64,000 bases of DNA from Sorex araneus (lineage: Eukaryota; Chordata; Mammalia; Eulipotyphla; Soricidae). The DNA is taken from the NCBI RefSeq assembly GCF_027595985.1, contig NC_073304.1, forward strand, positions 217,622,000 through 217,685,999. Reading direction: 5' to 3'. Below the pieces are notes generated by a model that worked only from the letters and a program-made list of their open reading frames with translations, was not told the origin of the DNA and did not search any database. Shown one piece after another: positions 41,430-52,700 of this stretch (the first letter of the stretch is position 1; every line of letters starts with the position of its first letter). Position numbers and translations under genes: made by a program.

Positions 41430-42200
41430 TCTCAACCAGGGTGCGCCTGCACCCCACGCCCCGCCCCCCCCCACGCTGCTGCCGCCGCCGCCATCCACCG
41501 CTCGTCTCCTTCAGTTAAGATAATGAAGATGCTGAGAGATAAAATGTGTATTTAATAAGGGTGGGGGGGAGGGAGGCGGGAAGGGGCAGCCAGGGCCGTC
41601 CCCGGGCTGGGGCTGAGCCAAAAGACTCGGAGCTGAGAGCAAAGCTCGAGTAAGACTTGGCCCCGGGCGGCGGGGGTTTCTGGGCCTCGGTCCAGCTGAC
41701 TTCACTGCTGTTTGCCCTAAATTCCCCCACCTCCACCCTCTCACCCCCACGCTCCTTGCCTCCCTCTTCCCTCGCTCCCCAGTGGGAAAAGGGAGGCTGC
41801 CCGCCTTCCACTTTATTGTCAGCGGGGATCTCTCGCTCTTCCCGGCGGTGCCCCCCTCTCCCCGCCCCTCGCCCCAGAGTCAGCTGCAAGGTCGGGCTGG
41901 GGCAGCCCCCTCTCGCCAGGCCTGTAGGAGCTGTGGGTTCGCCGTGGGGGGTGAGGAGCTGGAGCTAATGGAGACCAGCTGCTGTCTGCGTCCTGCCTGC
42001 CTGCCCGCCGCTCGCTGGAGGCCAGGCTGGCCTTGGGTGGTGGCTGGAGGCACCGGGGAGCGTGACCTCCCTTGCTGGGCACCCGGACATCCTGTGGCAG
42101 CGGAGGAGGCTCCTTGTGCGTCTCTCTCTCTCTCTCTTGAGAGAGAGAAAGAGAGCCGGGTTGGAGCCCGCCTGCGCCCGGGCGTCCTCAGTCTCCCCCG
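41430..42200 (+). promoter_or_regulatory. RARA: CpG-rich region, candidate distal RARA promoter
   Basis: SINEs stop at 41.1 kb and GC/CpG content rises. The segment lies about 22 kb upstream of the first RARA coding exon, close to the distance I recall for the most distal human RARA start site. No splice donor could be assigned with confidence, so exon limits are not given. Confidence 0.45.
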
Positions 42201-43093
42201 GGCTCCTCCCTAGCCCCGATCCCACTCGGCCCTGCCGGCTCCCTCGCTGGAGTGGTAGCCCAGCTGAGATCTGAGGCTCGCCAAGCTCTTTTGTAAACAC
42301 TCATTAACTGCCTGGGAAGACCCAGGAGCCCTGTTTAACAGCTGGGAGAGAACTGAGGCACATTAGGGTGAAAGGCTTGACCTGAACTCACCCCTGGACT
42401 CCACCCTGGGGCTCCATCCCTACAGCACAGCGCCGGCCCCGCCGCTTCCTGCCTGCCATGAAGAACCCTCCCAGCCCCCGCCCCCACAACCGCTGCCCCA
42501 TTGCCCCTTCTAAGGGGAGCCCCTGCTTCCCTCCAGCCTGGCCCCCGGCTTCCCCTGGCCCTTCACCCCATTGACACTCTTCCCTGCTCTGCTGCTGTGC
42601 AACTCTCCTTGTCAGATGCTCTCTCCTCTCCTCCACATACCTCCCCCCACATACCAGCAGGGCCCTGTCCCCCAAAACCTGGCCTCTCCCTCTTGGGCCC
42701 CCCTCTCCCCACGAGGGGGTGTGGTGTGCCCCTAAGCTGAGGTCTGTGACCTTGAAGCCCCCCCCCCGGGGGTCAGACCCTCTAACTTGAGCCTGGGGAA
42801 GTGTCCTCTCTGGAGCTCACTTCTGGGGGGAGGGGGGTTTGGGGTTCCACAAAGGGCTCTCCTTGACCCGAGGGTCCGCAGACTGTTGCTCCAAGTGCCT
42901 CCAGTCCTGCCAGCTACACCCCTCCATCAGCAGATTGCCCCGTCTCTGCAGCCCCTCTCCTCTCCCGGCTGCTGGAAAGGGTTTGACCCCACCCTGGGGT
43001 GACCTAGTATCGGGGAACACTGGGAGGGGACAGGGGACGGCTGCTCTCCTGGGGAGGTGGGTGGAGAGGACACCCCCTCCCCCAAATCCTCCC

Positions 43094-43271
43094 CTGCTGG
43101 AGAGATAGTGCAGTGGGTAGGGGAGGGCCTTTGCCTTGCCTGTGGCCAACCCAGGTCAAAGCCCCAGAATTCCATATGGTCCCCCCAGAACTGCTAGGAA
43201 TGATTCCTGAGCCCAGAGCCAGGAGTAACCCTGAGCATTGCCGGATGTGCCCCTCCCCCCCAAAGAAACTG
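43094..43271 (+). mobile_element. Shrew SINE, sense, with target duplication
   Basis: The only shrew SINE between 41.1 and 58.2 kb. Flanked by AAATCCTCCC at 43084-43093 and 43272-43281. The head is diverged. Confidence 0.85.
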
Positions 43272-46200
43272 AAATCCTCCCTCGCCAGTGGCTAGGCAGG
43301 AGTGTCCAGAGAGCGACCCCAGACCCAGCTCAGGCCTTGGCACGACCCTCCCTCCCCGCAGCTTCTGGCTGCCTGCTGCAGGGGGGCAGATGAGATGTCT
43401 GTTTGGTCCTGTCCCACACCCTGCCGCCTCCGCCGAGCTCCCCCAGGTGCTGTGCCAGTCCCCCGCGCGTGACTCAGACCCCCGTCGTCTCTCTCCCTGT
43501 CAGCCCTGGCTCGTCAGTGGCCTCAGCCCTGCCCGGCTGACCCAGTCCCAGGGCAGGCAGAGGGCGGGGAGAGCCGGGCCGGGAGAGAGGGCTTTAGGAC
43601 CCAACGGGAGCCCTGCCTCTTGCAGCAGCCTAACCCAGAAGCAGGGGGGAATCCTGAATCGAGCTGAGAGGGCTTCCCCGGTTCTCCTGGGAACCCCATC
43701 GCCCCCTGCCAGCCGCAGCCTGAGCAGGTAGGACCACGCACACCCCTTCCCCACTCCCCGCGGGCCGCCTCGCGCCCAGCCTCTCTGCGGGGGATCTGGC
43801 CGGTTCCCTGCTGCCCGCTCAGGCTTCCCCATCCCTCCTCCCCCACCCTCGCGGTGGTCCTGGGAGGGGGAGCCTGAACCTGGGAACCGGGGGTGTCTGC
43901 GAGCGTAGCACCCCTGCACCTTTCGTCCCCGGGCCCCCGCACTTGGCCCCCCGGGGGGCTCCCCTAGAAAGTGGGGGGCAGGTCTGCCCAGGCCCCACGC
44001 CCTTGCACCCTCCTTTGCAGTGGTGTTTCTTGGTACCCCTTCCCCCACCTCACTCGCCCGAATTGGCAGAGCTGTAGGATGGGGGGGAGCAGGGAAGGAC
44101 CCCTGGCTCCCAGGGTGGGGTGCCTAGGGGGGGTGTTTCCTCTCCCACCCCCTCTCTGCCTCCTTGTGGCCCCAAGAGCTCAGGATTTCAGCCTGGGGGT
44201 GCGGGGGGGCTTCTCACCTTGTAGGGTGCTAATGGCCCTGTCAGGCCGGGCTCACTGGCCAGCTGGCCAGATGCTGGACACCAGTGGAGGCTGTGAGCTG
44301 GTTTACTGATGACCTTTTCTCCAGGGAAAGTTGTTTTCAATGTGGAGCCCCCTCCCTGCCAATACCTGAACCCCCTCATCACCTATGGTAAAGTGTCCCC
44401 GGGCCTGAATGTGTGTGTGTGTGTGTGAGTGTGTTTAGACCATGTGGCCGTGACAGCTGTGAGCTCTGCCTAGAGGTGGCTGCGTGCATCAAGGGGCCGG
44501 ATCCCAGAGTGTGACTGACCGACCGGGAGCCAGAACAGGCCCAGCCCAGATGGCTGGGGCAGGGGGTGGACCAGAGTAGGGTGGCCGCCCTGTCCTGCCC
44601 GCCAGCTCCCTGGGCTCCTGGTGTTACCCAGAGCCTCTGCCTTCTTGCCGGCTCTCTGGGAGAGGCCGGCTGGTGCCAGCTATTTGCAATGGCTTCCTTT
44701 TCCCATGCCATGTGGGGCTGGCGGGGGAGCCCCCCCTCCCTCCTGGAGATCTGGGGCACCTCCGGCTCTGGTGGGCTAATGGGAGGGGTGGCACCTCAGG
44801 CAGCCTGTGCCTGGCCTCTGGCTGGTGGTTGGGAGGGGAGTGGAGCAGCGAGCGAGCGGCAGGCTTTGGGGGAGCCCTTCTTGCTCCGTAATGAGGGGGT
44901 GGCAGGCTTGTCCCCATCTGGGAGCTGTAGCGGGGGGTGTGCACCCCTCCATAGCTCAGGAATCCCCTGGGTAATAAAGTGATGTTAGATTCCGCTCTAT
45001 CCTCGGCTCGGGGCTGAAAGTTGAGGTTCTAAGACTTGCCGGGGCCCCCTTAATGGTGCATCTTTCTGAGCCTCAGTTTCTCTTTAGGTAAAAATGGCCC
45101 GAGGAGACTGATGAGGCCCTCCCCCTCCCTCTATGCCTCTTACCCTGGTCAGCCTCTGCCCTGTTTCTGTCCCCCTGGGGGTGAGGGGGTGGAGACACCA
45201 GGCAGGGCTGCTGCTGCTTCGGGGGGTGGTGGGGGAGGCTCAGAATCCCCCTCCTGGGGGGGTCCTGGCTGCCCCCAGAGAGCAGGTCAGGAAGGACAGA
45301 CGTGATCGTGATCTCCGGTCGGTCTCCGTCACCTCTGGCTGTCTCCTGGGCCTCCCCGCCTTCTCCCAGCACCCCTTCTGTCTGCACCTTCCTCTGGCCC
45401 CTCCTGCCCGGCGTCCTTGTCCCTGCGTCTCCCCAGCCCCGTGGCCTCCTTGTCCGGCTCACTGGGCAGGCGCCCTAATCGGACTCGACAGCGGAACTAT
45501 GTGGGGCGGCTGGGAGCAGGCGGGCAGGCGGCGGACTGTGAGGGCGGCCCCTGGCACTGCCCAGGCCCCCCAGGTACCAAGGGCTGCTCTCTCCCCACTT
45601 GCCGGGCTGCTGGCAGGAGCTTTGCGGGCAGCAGCTCACCTCTGGGACCTCCCTGACACTCTGTCTCCCTCCTGTGTGTGGTGTGGCAGGACCGGGAGGA
45701 CCCCCTTCCCGCTCCCCCCCCCAGCTCCCACGCTCCCTCGCTTGCTTGCTTCTCTCTTAGGAGAGATGCCCCTTCCCTTCGGTGCCGGGTCCAGCTGGGC
45801 GCCGCGGGAGGCAGGGCTGTGAGGTGGAGGTGGAGGCACTTCCCTTGCTCTGGGCCCAGGGCCAGCAGGCCTGGGCTTCCCGCCTGCCCCTGGCGCACGC
45901 TTCCCTGCAGGCCCCAGAGAGTCGCTAAGCTGGTTTCCTTCCTCCTTCTCCCGGGGCTGGGAGGTGTCTGGAATCCCAGGTGGGCTTAGGGTGGGAGCCC
46001 CTGAGCCCCTAAACCACAGCCTTCCCCAGCCTCCTCCTCCCTGCCCACCCCCCAGCCTCTGGCTCAGCTTGGGGGGGTGCACGTGCCTGTGGATGCCCTC
46101 TGCCAGCCCCTCATCTTTCCAGGAGAGTCGCCCCCAAGCTCCTGTTCTCTCCAGCATCCCCCCAGCCCCAGTACCCGGGGGTGACTCTTGAATCCCCCCC

Positions 46201-46869
46201 TTCCCTTCCCCGTGCTTGCACCCCCACCTCCTGAGGGGGAAGCAGTGGCTGCTCGGCGGGGTTGGGGCACTAGTTTGTCTTTGCTCCAGCTGGGCCGGGA
46301 TGAAGGAAACTGGCACCAACTTCCCCAGCGCCAATTCCCTCTGCCCTCAAAAGACCAGTCAGCGGAGCCAGCCCTGCCCTCGCGGCGGCCACGATGTGGT
46401 TGGCACTGATTTGTCAGAAATTGGGAAGGTTTCCCTCCAGACCGCTCGCCTCCTCTCCCGGGGCCACGGACAGCTTTGGGACTTGTGGGCAGGCCTCCCC
46501 CCCCACCCCGCCCCGGGGGAAGGGGTGTGGGATACCCCTGAGGTGGCCAACTTGGCAGCGGCCCTGGGCTGGAGTGCTGGACAGGGCTCTGGGCCGGCAG
46601 TTTGTGGGGGAGAGGAGGACGGGGGCCTCCCTGCCCCCCTCATTTCCTGCACTTCGGGCAGCTGTGGGCGAGAAAGGCTGCAGGGATATTTTTAGTCGGT
46701 CTGTCCCCTGGCAGGAGGGACGTGCAGAAGAGCACGGGCAGGCGGGGGGTGGGGGGGGTGCTGGCCAAGGTGAAGGGGAGTGGGCGAGGGCGGGTGGCTG
46801 GTGGCACCCTCTGAGCTCTCTAGAGTAGGACCAGAAGGCACTCCAGATGCCAGGCAGGCAGCCCTGCTC

Positions 46870-46935
46870 CCCCCCCCCCACTGTCACGGGGAGAGAAACT
46901 GAGGCCCAGAGGGAGGACTTGCCCAGGGATGCTCC
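46870..46935 (-). mobile_element. MIR fragment
   Basis: GAGAAACTGAGGCCCAGAGG followed by ACTTGCCCAGGGATGC is the reverse MIR core. Confidence 0.65.
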
Positions 46936-47284
46936 ATCAGTTCTCATCTGCAAGGGGACAGGACCCCAGGCCTTGAGGGCCATTGTCTCCTCTCCCTACC
47001 CCTCAACCCCACCCTGGGCCCCTCAGCAGCAAGAGGACCCAGGCCAGGGTACAGGGTCCCCCAAACCCTCTGCTGGTTTGTCTGTAGGTCTCCACTGCGG
47101 GGCTGGAGCTGGAGTTCACTCAGGGGCCTGTGGCCGTTGACCCCGCAGACTGGGGCGCCTGGCTCGGCCGGGCCTCAGGAAGGGGCGTTGCGCTAAGTCC
47201 ACCTTCGAGACCCTGAGTGCTAGGGATGAGTGGGGACAGGCCAGGATGAGACTTTCAGACCCCTCATGAGTTCCTGCGCCATGG

Positions 47285-47440
47285 CACATACCACCCATGC
47301 ACGTATAAACATACACTCATACACAGGCACACTGACACACATAGTCATATGCATACAGGCACACTTTTCCATATACACACGTGTGCAGAATATATACACA
47401 GAATACACATACATCTCACACACACACACACACACAGAGT
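47285..47440. repeat. CA-rich microsatellite
   Basis: Imperfect ACACAT/CATACA repeats end in a pure CA run near 47417-47436. Confidence 0.85.
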
Positions 47441-49139
47441 CACAGGGCGTTGGCTCGGAGGGAGGGAGTGAGTGGAGTGAGCACCCCAGGCGGGCTTAGA
47501 TGGTCGGATGGTGGGGCGGATGGTGGGGCGGGCGCGAGTTCAGGGGAGGTTCGGGGTCCCTCACCTCTGCCCCTGGGTTATTGTGCACCTGCTGGAGGCG
47601 CTTTCCACAGACTACTGTGATGTGCAGGGCGCCCCCTGGAGTTGTTCAGGGCCTATTGGCCAAGGCTTCTGTCTCCCACCTTCTTGCGTCCGGCTGGAAG
47701 GAGGAGTCCAGAGGGACCTTCGTGCCACTCTATCACAGCCATCCCACCTTCTACCACTCACCAGCTTCGGTGTTGCTGGCAGCCGTCCCTGCCCCCGCCT
47801 TCCTCTCAGGGGGCCACTGATTGTGGCTCAGAGCCCCTCCCCCACTCCTACTCAGTGTGTCTGGGGCTCTGGGGCGTGGGTTTCTGGGGCACCCACCTCC
47901 ACCAGGCCCAGAGCAGCCGCCGCAGTGAGAAATCAATAGTGCAAATGGATTGAGGTGATTCAGCCTGCAGACCCCCTCTGGGGCCCCAGCAGTTCTCCCA
48001 GGGGGCTGGCAGGGGCAGGGGGCGGGGTGGGGTGTCGCTGAGTCCCCTCTGGCGCTGCCTGTGCAGTGATGTCTGCCCTGTCTCGCGCCTGCTCCTCTCG
48101 CTCTCATCTCCTGGCCTGCTCCAAGCATGACAAATACTCTAGAACGTTTCTCTCTTCGCACCGGGCTGGAGTGGGGGTGTGGAGGGGCCCAGAGAGCAGC
48201 AGCAGGGAGCAGCAGGGCTGCCAACCAGCTGAGGGAGGGGAGCAGGTGGGTGAGGGAGGGAGCTGGTGCCCAGGGAGGACGAGCTGGGGAAGGGATTGGG
48301 TGACAGCCCACCCCATCCGCCTCTGGTAACTCAATCCCTGCACCCCACCCTCCCAGGCCCCCACCCCTGCTCCACAGCTTCAGCAGCTGCTGGTGTGTGA
48401 GAGTGTGTGTTGTGTGTGTGTGTGTGTCTGTTGGGGGGGCGGGGTGCTGCGGCGAGAGAGGGGCTGTGGGGGCAGGATGAGCTGCTGCCAGGACATGTTA
48501 AAGGAGACTCAGCCTGGGTACGACTTGGGTGGCAGGAGGAGGTGGAGCTTGGGGGCGAGTGGGTGGTGAGTGATGGACAGGGGGCCGGCTGAGGCTGAGG
48601 GGGGCAGGGCACCCCAGAGGTCTCACTCAACTTGTCAGCACTGGAGCAGCGGGGCTTGGCATGGTGGGGTGGGGATGGGCACCGCCCGGCCTGCCCCTGG
48701 GGTGTCTGTGCTTCCTCAGGGGGCACACAGAGCCAGGGAGGGCACCGCCTGCCCGTGTCCCCAATCCCAGGCTGTGCCTGCTGGGCACCACTGTCTCGGT
48801 GACTAAGTCACTTCTGTCCTGAGGCTGGCAAGGCGCCAGACTCAGCTCTTCTTGGTAGGTGAGTCACTGCCCTGGCATCTCCCCCGGATGCAGCTGAGTC
48901 ACCCAGCCGTGCCTGCTGGGCAGGTGGGCACCAGGCTTGGGGTGGGGTTGGGGCTTATGTTTGTAGCCCCCAGTGTCTTCTCTGATTTCTCTCCCGGGGC
49001 CCCGGGCCCCGCCCACAGGCCTGCAGAGCTGCCAGTGCCCTAAGACGGTGTCTGCCACTGTGGGCCCTGGGGAGATGCAGGGGTGGGGAAGGGTTTGCTG
49101 TGGGGTGAGTGAGTGGTGGGGAGAAGGCGTTGAGGAAGG

Positions 49140-49236
49140 GAGGGCAGGTTTGAACCTCGGCTCTGCCACTGGCAAACTGTGGCCGCTGGGGCCAGGCCAT
49201 TTCCTTTTGGAACCTCAGTCTCCACATCTGTAGAGT
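49140..49236 (+). mobile_element. MIR fragment
   Basis: GGTTTGAACCTCGGCTCTGC, CACTGGCAAACTGTGG and AACCTCAGTCTCCACATCTG match a long stretch of MIR in sense orientation. Confidence 0.75.
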
Positions 49237-50226
49237 GGAGGCAGGCGCTGCCAGGGGACCCTGCTGTGGGGGTGGGGAGACTGTGGGGGGAGGCGGGGGG
49301 GAGGGGCTGTTCCCATACACACCCTCCTCTCAGCTGCATCCGGTGTGTGTGGGGGGGCACCTGCTTCAGACTGGACCCTGGATGGGTCTTCAGGAGCTGC
49401 CCTCCCCCCCCCCCACGCTTGCATTCATTGCTTTACTGGCAGAGTGGGCCTGCGGGGGGTGTCGGAGCTGTTCTGCGTGGCCGCTGCTGGGGGCGGGTGG
49501 CAGTCTCTGGGCCTGCACAGGGCACCCTCCGCTTTCCTGGGGGAGACAGAGCCTCGGCTTGGCAAGCCCAGAGCATCCCTCCTGGTCCACGTTCCCACGT
49601 CCAAGGATCCTCTTTTGGGGGGAGCGGCCCCTGGCCCCCCGTGGCTTTCCCCTGTCCTGAGAATCTTGGTGGCTGCTGGTGTGGGCTCAGCGAGTGTGTG
49701 CTCAGCGACCGCAGATGGAGCCTCCTGGCCAGCCCCGTGCCATCTCAGGCGTCCTGGAGTCAAGGAGGGGAGGCCCAGACCCGGACAGGCCGCCTGGGCA
49801 GAGGGAAGCTTGAACCCCCTGGGGGGGGCCAGACCCACATGAGTGAGACCCCCCCCGCTGTGTGGAGGGGCCCTGGGACTGCATTTCCTTCAGTATCCCT
49901 GGGCCTGCTGCTCTGTCTGCTGCTCATCCATGCACGTGTGTGCACAAAAGGCTGTCCTGTCCCTGTGCTCAGAGGCATATGCGTACACACCCGCGTGCCC
50001 ATACCTGGGCCTCCGGGGTCTGCCTTTGCAGACCTGAGTCTCCGTGTTCAGGAGCGTCCCTGACCTCGGGTGCATGTTTAGACACCCCTCTGGGGTGTGC
50101 GGTTGCCCGGGTTCATGCACACTTGCAGTTTGCAGTTTCTTCCCGGCCCGCGAGAGAGCCTCAACATACATCCCTCCATCCTGTCTTGCTCCAGCTGGAA
50201 GACAGGTAGATTCTGGCCCTGGCGGC

Positions 50227-50247
50227 GGGGGGGGGGGGGGGGGGGGG
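50227..50247. repeat. 21-base G homopolymer
   Basis: An uninterrupted G run within a GGC/GGG context. It could form G-quadruplex structures and is a likely sequencing-length uncertainty. Confidence 0.85.
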
Positions 50248-50439
50248 AGCTGTAGGGGGTGGGCTGACTGACGCGGAGGGCCCTACCCAGGCTGGTCTCT
50301 CAGGGGTGGCGCCCCCTGCTGCTAGCTGAGCTCGGGCTGGAAGGCCACGGTGGTGGTGGTGGTGGTGTTGTAGGGGGTGGGGGCGGGGTGGGCCGGGGGG
50401 AAAGGGTTAAGCGTCGGCGTCCACATCTGGGAGCCATTG

Positions 50440-51100
50440 GCGCATTCCTGCCCGCTGAGCGCATGTTTGCGGATGGATCTGGACGGGACAGGGCGGGAGG
50501 TTCGCACCGGCGGACGGAAATCCAGACGGGAGCGGGAGACAGCCCAGCCCAGCGGGCGGGCTGCGGCCCGGGGAAGCGCGGCCCGGGGGGCCCAGCCCGC
50601 GGGTGCCGCCGCGCCGGGGCTGCAGAGACGCGAGCGCACAGGCAGAGCGCAGTCCCCCACCCCGCTGGGCCACCAGCTGTGCGAGTGGGGACACCACCCG
50701 CGTCTGCGCGCAGCCTCGAGGGAGGGAGGTCCCGGGTGGACCGCGGGGGGCGTCGCGCCGTGGGGACGGGGGGAGGGGCTTGAGACCCGCGCCAGCGGCT
50801 CGGGCCCCCGGTGGAGCCAGCCCACGAGGGTGACGACTTGGAAAGGGCACACTTCCCCTTCCAGGGGGAAGTCCTCCGAGGGCACTTGTGGCCACTTCTC
50901 TGCCCCGGAATGCGTGTGTGTCCCTGGTGATTCCGCTTCCCGGCGCGCTGCCCCTCCCCACTAGTAAACTGCTAGAGGTGAGGACAGACGGGGTCCCCGA
51001 GGGACCGGCCGGCTGGGAAGGCGGAAGGGGGCCGCGGCTGTGTTTGGCAACAGGCGCTGCAGCCCGAGGGGGACTCGGGCCCCGCTGGAGCAAGGAAACT
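50440..51100 (+). promoter_or_regulatory. RARA: CpG island, candidate RARA promoter
   Basis: CpG-dense sequence with several GGGCGG boxes. A possible donor GAGGTGAGG (GT at 50978) follows. It may be a separate island or the upstream shoulder of the one at 52 kb. No TATA box is evident. Confidence 0.5.
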
Positions 51101-51344
51101 CCAGCTTTCCCGGCTGGGGCCAGGACAGAGAGATCTAGAGAGGCCGGGGTCTGGGAAACTAGCAGGAGGGGTGCTCCTGGGCGCCCCCTACGTGGCTCTC
51201 AGAAGGTTCTAGACGGTTGCTCCTTGGGGCTAGGTCAGAATTCCTCGGACCCACTGGAGCTGGAGAGGGTCGGGGGTTAGGAGAGGGGACCGGGGAGAGG
51301 GGCACACTGGCCCGAGCTCTTGCACTTTTTTCTTTTTTTTTTTG

Positions 51345-51412
51345 CTTGCAGATGAGGAAATTAAGATTCAGAGAAAGGAAGCGACTTGTTCAAGGTCACA
51401 GAGCTCTCGGTT
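51345..51412 (-). mobile_element. MIR fragment between RARA CpG islands
   Basis: GATGAGGAAATTAAGATTCA, GAGAAAGGAAGCGACTTGTT and CAAGGTCACAGAGCTC are the reverse MIR core. Confidence 0.75.
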
Positions 51413-51578
51413 CCAAAGGTCTCCGGCGGCCGAGAGTTATAATTATGGGAATCTGGGGCTTGACAGCTAGGGCCGGGGACTCGGTGCTCGCGGCCAGATC
51501 ACAGCTGCTGCCGCAGCTGCCTCCCTCTCGCGCTGTAGGTGTGTGGTGGTGAGGGCGCGCCGGTCTGTGTGTGCGCGA

Positions 51579-51598
51579 GTGTGCGCGTGCGTGTGTGC

Positions 51599-51629
<31 letters not shown>

Positions 51630-51694
51630 CGTGCGTGCGCGTGTGTACGCGTGCGTGCGCGTGTGTGTGTGCGTGCGTGCGTGTGTGTGTGTGT
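51579..51694. repeat. 116-base alternating purine-pyrimidine tract (GT/GC)
   Basis: GT and GC dinucleotides alternate without a break over 116 bases, with many CpG steps. This is the classic composition for Z-DNA. It lies about 300-500 bases upstream of the candidate RARA core promoter. Confidence 0.92.
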
Positions 51695-51899
51695 CTGTGT
51701 GTGCGAGATACGTGCCCCTGTGAGTGGGGGGGCGTGGTTGGGGGGGAAGGGCGTCAGAGACCTCACCCCGCAGTCCTTTCTTTATCCACCAAGCCCTCTT
51801 TCCATCCTTCCCGTAGAACTTCAGCCGCTTCCCGCTCCGAGTCTCTCCTTTTTGGGCCAGAGGGAGGGATTCTCCTAGATTCCCACGGTCCAACCTCCT

Positions 51900-52700
51900 G
51901 TTGGGCGCGGCCCCTTTAAGACTCGCCCTTCCTTTAGGTCTAGTAAGGCGAGGGGGGGCGTGATCCCGCGGGCCCGCCTCTGCCTGGGGATTGGCCAGCG
52001 GGCGGCCGGGGGCGGGCCCGCGGGAGGGCGCCTCCCCCACACCCCTGCCCCGTCCCCTCCCCTCCGCCCCCCAGTCTGGGGCTCCGGGTAAAGTTTCAGC
52101 CTCCGCACGTGACTCGCCATGGCCGCTGCCGTCGCCCCGCGCCCCTGAGCCGCGGCCCCCCGGACGGCTCCTCTCCCGGGACCTGCACCCCTGACGCCGA
52201 GCAGCCCCGCGGCGCGGGCTCCGGGCGGCCGTCCCGGACGGACTGCGGCGAGGTAACCTCCTGCCCGGGGGCTTCGGGGACCCCCAGCCCCACCCCCACG
52301 CCGCTCACGCCCCGGCGGGCGGGCGGGCGGGCGGCGGGGTCCGGCGGGGTCCGCGCGCGCGTGCGGCCGCGGCGTCCCGGGCGCCCCGTCGGGCCGAGCG
52401 TCCCGGCCCGCGCCCGCGGCTGGGCTGTGCGCGGCGGCGCGAGGCGGGGGCAGCCCGGCACCGGCGAGCAGAACCGGGAACTCCGGCTCGCGCTCTCCCT
52501 CGCGTCTCTTCCCGAACGAGCAAAACAAAAAGACTTTTTCAAACCTGTTTGGGGAGAGATCGGGTGCCCAACGGACCGGCCCCCTCCTTCTCCCCCCACT
52601 GTTATCTGAGCCGCGCTGTGGTTTGGGGAGCCGCGGCCCCGGGGCCCACCCCCACCCAGGCAGTCGGCGGGGGCGGGGCCCGCTCAGCTGGTGTCCCCTG
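51900..52700 (+). promoter_or_regulatory. RARA: RARA CpG island, likely main alpha-1 promoter
   Basis: This is the most CpG-dense part of the window. It contains an inverted CCAAT (ATTGG) at 51990-51994, a GC box GGGGGCGGG near 52007-52016, and an E-box CACGTG at 52106-52111, with no TATA box. It sits about 11.5 kb upstream of the first RARA coding exon, near the distance I recall for the more proximal human start site. The known housekeeping-like GC-rich promoter of RAR-alpha-1 fits this picture. Confidence 0.7.
52110..52253 (+). other. RARA: Candidate RARA noncoding first exon (5' end uncertain)
   Basis: A good donor, GGCGAGGTAACC with GT at 52254, lies in the core of the CpG island. The upstream limit is unknown. 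If transcribed, the exon includes a short ORF with good initiation context at 52119-52148 (9 residues, stop TGA). Confidence 0.5.

Larger units (their letters stand above)
42201..50380 (+). other. RARA: Probable RARA intron or upstream region, GC-rich
   Basis: No coding exon is recognised. There is one shrew SINE (43094-43271), MIR fragments near 42.33-42.40, 45.05-45.10, 46.87-46.94 and 49.14-49.24 kb, and TG or CA microsatellites near 44.41, 47.29-47.44 and 48.41 kb. Long GC-driven open frames, up to 294 codons, show no domain and are rejected. Confidence 0.6.

Noticed and set aside
44960-44985. AATAAA near 44.97 kb as a gene end
   Set aside because: No gene is recognised upstream of it and there is no good downstream TG-rich element.
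49179-50063. 294-codon open frame on + strand in the RARA intron
   Set aside because: High GC makes long open frames common here. There is no domain, no codon-usage signal, and overlapping frames on both strands are equally long.
51539-51919. Cys/Val/Arg-rich open frames over the GT/GC tract
   Set aside because: Translation of alternating dinucleotides.
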